Source of the DNA: Larix sibirica
Taxonomy: Eukaryota > Streptophyta > Pinopsida > Pinales > Pinaceae
Direction of reading: 5' to 3'
Assembly: GCA_004151065.3 (NCBI GenBank)
Contig: NWUY0300069716.1
Span: 1,212 to 13,302, forward strand
DNA length: 12,091 bases
The notes under the pieces were generated by a model. It had not been told where the DNA came from and did no database searches. It saw nothing but the letters and a program-made list of their open reading frames with translations. The position numbers and the translations under genes are program-made. Shown in pieces: positions 7,945 through 12,091 of the stretch (position 1 is its first letter; each line of letters begins with the position of its first letter).

Positions 7945-9110
7945 ACTAGATAAATTTGTGTGGAAGAATGATTCATTTTGGTATAAGGATCACCAATAAA
8001 TATGTAAGAATTCCACCTCAAATAGAATGTCCATTTTTCATTGTATGTTTTCCCTATAGGTGGACACTCGGGTTTTATGAACAATTATCATAAATAACGC
8101 AAGAATTTTTTATGGGGAGGTCTTAAATTGTTATTCAAAGTTTTGTAATGGATTGTTTAGTTTGTCAATAGATCAAAGGAGAGATGCTTAAGACCGTGGA
8201 TCTTATAGAACTATTAGCAATACCAAGCCAACATCAAGGAGAGGTGTTAATGGATTTTATCACTGGTTTGCTAAAGTTTGAATTGAATAATACAATCATG
8301 GTGATGGTGGATCAACTCACAAAGTATTTATATTTTTTCTCATTATCGCATCCTTTTAAAGTTGCTACAATAGCGAGAACATTCATGGAAACAATTCAAA
8401 TGCTACATGGCAATCCCAATATTATTATATGTGGTAGATATCCAAGTTTCACTAGTAATTTAAGGATTGATTTGTTTTCATTTTGGGGTTGTTGACAACT
8501 CCCCTTACCAACCCCAATATCATGGGAAAACTAAGATCATGAATAATTTTTTTGAAGGTTATCTTCATTGCTTTTCATTTGATAAACAATCATGATAATC
8601 AAGTGGTCGCCTTTGGCATAATGGTGGTACACCACTTCCTTCCATGCTTTACCCAGAAAGTCCCCATTTATGACACTTTATAGGTATCATCCTCCATCCA
8701 TCAAATCAAATTCGAGAGTGAATCATAAGATTAAAGTCATGGAGGACCACATCCAACACCAACAAGAGATTCTCCAACTATTTAAAGTTAAATTGGCTAT
8801 AACACAACAAAAATTGAAGCAACAACTAGATCCACATTGAAAGGCACTTTGAGGTAGGGGATTTCATACATCTAACCCTGCAGCCATACAAAAATATGCC
8901 TCTTAAACAACAACAAAAAGACAATAAATTAGCACCTGGGTACCACACTCCTTGTAAGGTGTTGCAAAGGATTGGTTGTATGGATTATAGATTGGAGTTA
9001 CCTCCTCCTTCACGTGTCCACTCAATCTTCCATGTCTCCTACTTAAATAAGGTAATTGGTGATAAGTTCTTGATTCAAATTAATCTACCATAACTCGCCG
9101 AAGAGGAAAA
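7945..9110 (+). pseudogene. Integrase (element D), catalytic residues lost
   Basis: The lead-in KFVWKNDSFWYKDH (about 7950-7992) and GGHSGF (about 8056-8073) give one zinc His, and the CLVCQ motif (about 8156-8170) gives the CxxC pair. The core is open at 8184-8495: the first Asp is present in LMDFITGL (8253-8255), but the second, in the usual SDRDP motif, is Gly (CGRYP, 8433-8435). The Glu of QTE is Lys (AAG 8533-8535, in a shifted frame). The C-terminal domain reads FEVGDFIHLTLQPYKN (about 8849-8896) and, open from 8896 to 9093, a LAPGYHTPCKVLQRIG segment in which the GPY/F-type motif is altered, then SRVHSIFHVSYLNKVIGDK. Two of three catalytic acids are therefore gone. Confidence 0.86.
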
Positions 9111-9290
9111 ACTCATACTATAACCTTAAACAATCATTGAAATGTTGAACAAGCAACTTCAAAGGATAATAGCAATTACCAAGTACCTCATCTAGTGGAA
9201 GAAACAATTGACAAAAGATGAGGTTTGGGGAGATGATTTCTTCATACAAAAGCATCCATTGTTGATCAATGTTGAGGAAAACACTTGTTT
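9111..9290 (+). pseudogene. C-terminal chromodomain (element D)
   Basis: After the integrase the reading is PxTIIEMLNKQLQRIIAITK (from about 9124), then YLI, stop, WKKQLTKDEVWGDDFFIQ (9184-9251), KHPLLI. This is the chromodomain module of plant chromoviruses, which in living elements targets integration by binding modified histone tails. The usual pattern EYLIKWKNLPxEDxTWEDExF is visible, with the Lys before Trp replaced by TAG. The Tyr, Trp and Trp positions expected in the fold are kept. The polyprotein would have ended shortly afterwards, just before the polypurine tract. Confidence 0.8.
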
Positions 9291-9303
9291 GAAGGGGATG
9301 GGC
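9291..9303 (+). promoter_or_regulatory. Probable polypurine tract (element D)
   Basis: GAAGGGGATGGGC lies immediately before the 3' LTR alignment starts. It is purine-rich with one T, fits the plus-strand primer position and overlaps the last codons of pol. The exact LTR start is uncertain by several bases. Confidence 0.55.
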
Positions 9304-9557
9304 ATATTATGGTCCCAACCCTTGTTAATTCTCGTTATATTAATTGTTGTTAGGTAGGATTATTATTGTAGATGCCTTTTAACTCTCTTTATTTCCTACA
9401 TATACATCAAAGAGATTAATTTGAATAATCATCTTGTGTTACACATTTTATATATTGTGATAGGAGGATTCCCCCTTGAAGAGGCTTTTTCTTAATTCAA
9501 TTAGTTAGCTCACCAAATTTGGTGTCTCTTATGCTTATCAATTATTTGGTTCATAAA
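9304..9557 (+). repeat. 3' LTR of element D
   Basis: It aligns along its length with 3676-3928 (see that entry). The best block is CATTACATTAATT...TTGAATAATCAT against CGTTATATTAATT...TTGAATAATCAT, followed by the GTGTCTCTTATGCTTA block and TATTTGGTTCATAAA. The 3' end is read at about 9557, just before the AACAA flank. An alternative end is the CA at 9560-9561. The two LTRs differ by roughly a quarter of positions in the best-aligned part, by eye. Confidence 0.78.
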
Positions 9558-9562
9558 AACAA
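9558..9562 (+). other. Candidate target-site duplication, right (AACAA)
   Basis: AACAA matches 3671-3675 on the other side of element D. It is followed by GTGCATGATTC, which continues element B's integrase (compare GTTCATGATATT at 1174-1185 in element A). Because it sits in an A-run, its exact phase is uncertain. Confidence 0.5.
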
Positions 9563-10066
9563 GTGCATGATTCAAAAAAAGCAATACCAAGTACAAGAAA
9601 TGCTATAATCATCATTAGGTTCCACTTTAATACAAGGTTGAGATAAAGTGTGGTTGCATTTGCATAAGAAGTGACTCAAACCACTATGATAAAAGGCTTG
9701 TACCATCACCAATGTGGTGAATGATAATGCTTTTAACTTAACTTGCCACATTACTCCTGTTTACACCATGTTTTTAGTGTGGACCACTTTTAGCTATACT
9801 CCCCACATTTGATGGACACATTGAAGGTGATAGATAAATTAAACACCATAGAGATAAGCATTAATTGCATTAAAAAAATTACATTATATGGAACATGTAC
9901 ACTAAGATGAAGAGAACCGACCAATGGAATATACAACTTTATCAAGTTGTTAAAGTAGGGCAACTTGTTCACGGGGGTAAGTGGTTCACTAGGAACTAGA
10001 TCCAACATAAGTTTTCCCCTCTAATATATGAACTTCACACATTGGGAACCATTACTCCTTATGGGG
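9563..10066 (+). pseudogene. Integrase C-terminal domain and tail (element B)
   Basis: The nucleotide sequence GTGCATGATTCAAAAAAAGC... follows the VHDILQKxNAKxKQRH segment of element A, and GATAAAGTGTGGTTGCATTTGCA (about 9641-9663) matches the DKVWLHLQ segment. Most of the middle (9670-9830) is heavily decayed, with TGTTTACACCATGTTTTTAGTGTGGACC (about 9759-9786) aligning to the HPVFNVDL-type motif. The tail is clearer: WNIQLYQVVKVGQLVHGGKW at about 9930-9989, then FTRN, stop, IQHKF and TLGTITPYGG. The pol stop seen in A (TAA 1689-1691) is TAT here. Confidence 0.75.
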
Positions 10067-10069
10067 GGA
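10061..10069 (+). promoter_or_regulatory. Polypurine tract remnant (element B)
   Basis: ATGGGGGGA just before the LTR start TGACTAACCTAGG corresponds to the longer purine tract at 1690-1702 in element A. It is interrupted by one T, consistent with decay. Confidence 0.6.
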
Positions 10070-10630
10070 TGACTAACCTAGGTGTCATTCAAATTTTCCA
10101 TCATCTCAATAATGAACTCGATTGAAAATTTTGAGTCCTAAACTTTCAATGCATTTTTTAGGACCTTCCAACTTTTTGTGGGGCTATAAAGAGTAGGAAA
10201 AGTTGTTTAGATGCACTTTAAGGCACAAATCTTGTCATATTTCTAGTGAGGTATCACATTAAGGAATCAAAGGTTACATGAAAATTTTATGGCCTTGGGA
10301 AGGTGATGGTCCAATTAAGTTTTACAAGGCCCACCTTTCCTTTTCCACCTCAACTCATAGGTTTATGGTTTGTGCATACCAAGGTTTATGCTTCATATTG
10401 TAATAAAAATTGTTTTCCCACTTTTTGTTGAGACCTTTTCTAAATGAGCATAGTCGTCACATCTATTGTTAGAGATAAGCTACCATCATTCCGCCCACTA
10501 TGTATTGATTTATACGTTGCAATGTTTTTCGCTATTCATTCATTAACAGAGATTGGTTTTCATTTTGTCCCTTTTTTGGAATAGTGTGTTATTTCATTTT
10601 TTTCTTGATCCAATCTAAATTAAATCTTCA
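10070..10630 (+). repeat. 3' LTR of element B
   Basis: It starts TGACTAACC and ends AATCTTCA, giving TG...CA termini over about 561 bp. It is homologous to the element A LTR at 1703-2330, with the anchors named there. A TATA-like CTATAAAG at 10184-10191 is at a place where element A has the CCAAT region instead, so it is probably not the ancestral TATA box. The 3' border fits the start of LINE homology soon after. Confidence 0.78.
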
Positions 10631-10639
10631 GCGTGTCTT

Positions 10640-11985
10640 GAAGGTAAACAAAATCCATTGGGAAATGGGTGTTAAACTTTTTTCTTAATTACATTAGGCT
10701 TTGAATAGGAGATAGGCCCTCTAAATATTTTGTCAAATATTTATTTCTAATCGAGGCCAATGAGACATCAATGCTCTTAAGATAGAAAATAATCAAGTCA
10801 TTGAGTATAAGTTGACTAATTAGGAGTTTGTGACTCATTATTCATTGATTTTCCAATCTTAGCAATTCATATAGGAATATGAGGTGACCATGCAATGATG
10901 TCTTGATATTGTCCTTGTGAAAGTTATAAATGAACACAAGTGGGATTGTGATAAGGTCCTCTCCTTGGATTCCTTAATGGATAGCTTGCACATTATGTCT
11001 GATGATAGGTATTTTAGGCTTGATAGATATCCATATAAATTTTAGAAAGCCATGTGGTAGTTTGTTAGGGTTTACTTGTTGTAAGTTTATAAAAAAATCT
11101 CCTAGGAAATGCTCTATGGGTGTGACCATTAACCATGGCTCTATAAAGTTTGATCCCAAAGGAGAAGACCTAAATATCATCACCAAGTAGAGGACAATCA
11201 CACTACCTAGTACTTCATTTAATATTCATGTGGCCAAAGTCTTAACTTTATGCCTTAACCACATTCTACCCAAGATTGATAGGTTGGAACAAAAAGGTTT
11301 AATCCATAGTCGCTATATGTTAGATAATGTCATAGTTGTATGTGAAGGTATGGAGTGGGTTCATTCCTCAGAGATGGAAGATTTTTTAATCAAGATTGGC
11401 TTCAACAATACCTTTGAAAATGTTGAGTGACCCTCCATCATTGTGATGTTAAAAGCACTTGGTTTTTTTCGTACCATTATTGGTGCTATAGAGACTCTTT
11501 TTGCGAAAGCACTAGCTTATCTATCCATCAAAAAAGTTAAGAGGAGGTAGATATTTTTCACTCCACTAGTGAATAATGTCCTTTATTCCCCACCTTGTAG
11601 GTTTTGGGAATCGTATCTTTGGGATATTTACATTGTTAAAAATTTAATATGGTTCTCATTAGAGGCATCTACTTGAACCAGGCATTAGTTGATTAGTTTT
11701 TTACCATTTTGATGATGACTCTTTCATGACCATTTTCGAGGACAAACCTCTTAGGATATCACAACGACGTGTTTGGATACCTTTTGTATCACCTTGTTCT
11801 CTAAAATATGATGGCATAAAACTCTCTATTACAAGCATAATCAACACCAAATTATAGATTGTTTCACTGGTTAGAATTGGGCCTAGATTCAACTAGTTTA
11901 TATTTTCAAATGTATCAGAATTTGCTTTGCATTTAAATTCTCTACTAAGGGTTCGTGGGAAGTTTTGCTTCCGAAACACGCACCT
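10640..11985 (+). pseudogene. LINE (L1-type) ORF2, reverse transcriptase region
   Basis: Ordered motifs of plant L1-like ORF2 are visible. WL-x-x-GDRPSKYF is at about 10698-10730, and LDSLMDSLHIMSDDRY (about 10965-11012) precedes KFxKAMW. Then come MGVTINHGSIKFDPKGEDLN (11116-11175), TITLPSTSF for RPITLLNVSYK, and the open stretch 11230-11430 with LEQKGLIHSRYMLDNVIVVCEGMEW. RT motif A reads IKIGFNNTFE, so the catalytic Asp is Gly (11398-11400). MLKALGFF follows. The FADD motif is FDDDS (11708-11722), with both catalytic Asp kept. Then a WA-x-IQL...FAFKFSTK stretch (11877-11944). Stops and several frame shifts show it is dead. The 5' part (endonuclease) is not in the window. Confidence 0.85.
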
Positions 11986-12091
11986 AAGTTAATGCAACAG
12001 AAATATTAAAGCCGCTTGGTGCGTCCTTGGGGGAAAGTCTCGAGTCAAGTGTTGTCACCTGAAACTCGACTCCTCTGTCTAGGCTTACTCC
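11986..12091 (+). other. Unassigned, more GC-rich end segment
   Basis: The last ~100 bases have visibly higher GC (for example GCCGCTTGGTGCGTCCTTGG) than the rest of the window, and no LINE motif could be followed into them. There is a short inverted pair TCGAGT/ACTCGA (about 12039-12044 and 12064-12069) and, just before, a hairpin GGAAG-TTTTG-CTTCC at 11958-11972. It may be the edge of another element or the next part of the LINE in another frame. I do not recognise it. Confidence 0.4.

Larger units (their letters stand above)
3676..9557 (+). mobile_element. Element D: complete but dead chromovirus (Ty3/gypsy, Tekay-like)
   Basis: Diverged LTRs of about 253 and 257 bp flank a leader with primer binding site, gag with a zinc knuckle, protease, RT, RNase H, integrase and a C-terminal chromodomain, in chromovirus order. 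The span of about 5.9 kb includes a 188-bp internal duplication. No gene is intact: stops, frameshifts and catalytic substitutions affect every domain. The LTRs look about three-quarters identical over the best 100 bases by eye, which implies an old insertion. It splits element B's integrase. The Tekay-like label rests on the gag (KFDGNDPMTW), the DxGS protease and the chromodomain tail (FIQKHPLL), and is not a phylogenetic result. Confidence 0.88.
9563..10630 (+). mobile_element. Element B, right segment: integrase C-terminus, polypurine tract, 3' LTR
   Basis: This resumes the element interrupted at 3675. Homology to element A is collinear from 1174 to about 2330, in the same orientation, with about the same spacing. 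The order is VHDxxxKA-type reading, KCGCICI (VGDKVWLHL equivalent), then the tail with DQWNIQLYQVVKVGQLV, polypurine tract, and an LTR ending TCTTCA. No other element is detected inside it. It is followed directly by LINE sequence. Confidence 0.83.

Noticed and set aside
9790-10008. Minus-strand open frame of 72 codons
   Set aside because: It is antisense to the element B integrase tail, which is supported by homology to element A.
11701-11892. Minus-strand open frame of 63 codons
   Set aside because: It is antisense to the LINE FDDDS region; the + strand motif is the better explanation.
1-12091. A new defence, regulatory or host-gene system
   Set aside because: Every stretch over about 300 bases is accounted for by retrotransposon domains, LTRs or a leader; no host exon, tRNA, rRNA or structured RNA was recognised.

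Overview
This is a window of plant nuclear DNA built entirely from decayed retrotransposons; I see no host gene, RNA gene or CRISPR array. The evidence is the protein families themselves: Ty3/gypsy polyproteins, a chromodomain-bearing chromovirus, a tRNA-Met-type primer binding site, and a plant L1-type LINE with GDRPSKYF and PEQKGF-like motifs. The depth of nesting, low GC and heavy but slow-looking decay would suit a large repeat-rich genome, and a gymnosperm is my guess, but the species cannot be fixed from the sequence. Every recognisable coding stretch is on the + strand, and all are pseudogenes with stops, frameshifts or lost catalytic residues.

Layout. (1) 1-2330: element A, the 3' part of a Ty3/gypsy element (RNase H tail, integrase, C-terminal tail, polypurine tract, 3' LTR). 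(2) 2337-3675: left part of element B, a diverged member of the same family, running from the RT/RNase H boundary to the end of the integrase core. (3) 3676-9557: element D, a complete but dead chromovirus (Tekay-like in character) with 5' LTR, primer binding site, leader, gag, protease, RT, RNase H, integrase, chromodomain, polypurine tract and 3' LTR. Candidate 5-bp AACAA target duplications flank it. (4) 9563-10630: right part of element B, resuming where it was split (integrase C-terminal domain, polypurine tract, 3' LTR). (5) About 10640-11985: reverse transcriptase part of a LINE ORF2. (6) The last ~100 bases are more GC-rich and unassigned.

The parts read as a stratigraphy rather than a working system. 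D inserted into B. A most simply inserted into B at the RT/RNase H boundary. B probably landed in the LINE, because LINE coding sequence begins just after B's LTR end. A 187-bp near-identical tandem copy of part of D's gag meets at a single unresolved base (5709) and may be an assembly join rather than biology. I found no evidence of a new functional system; the points of interest are the nesting history, the possible assembly artefact and the uneven decay of the elements.
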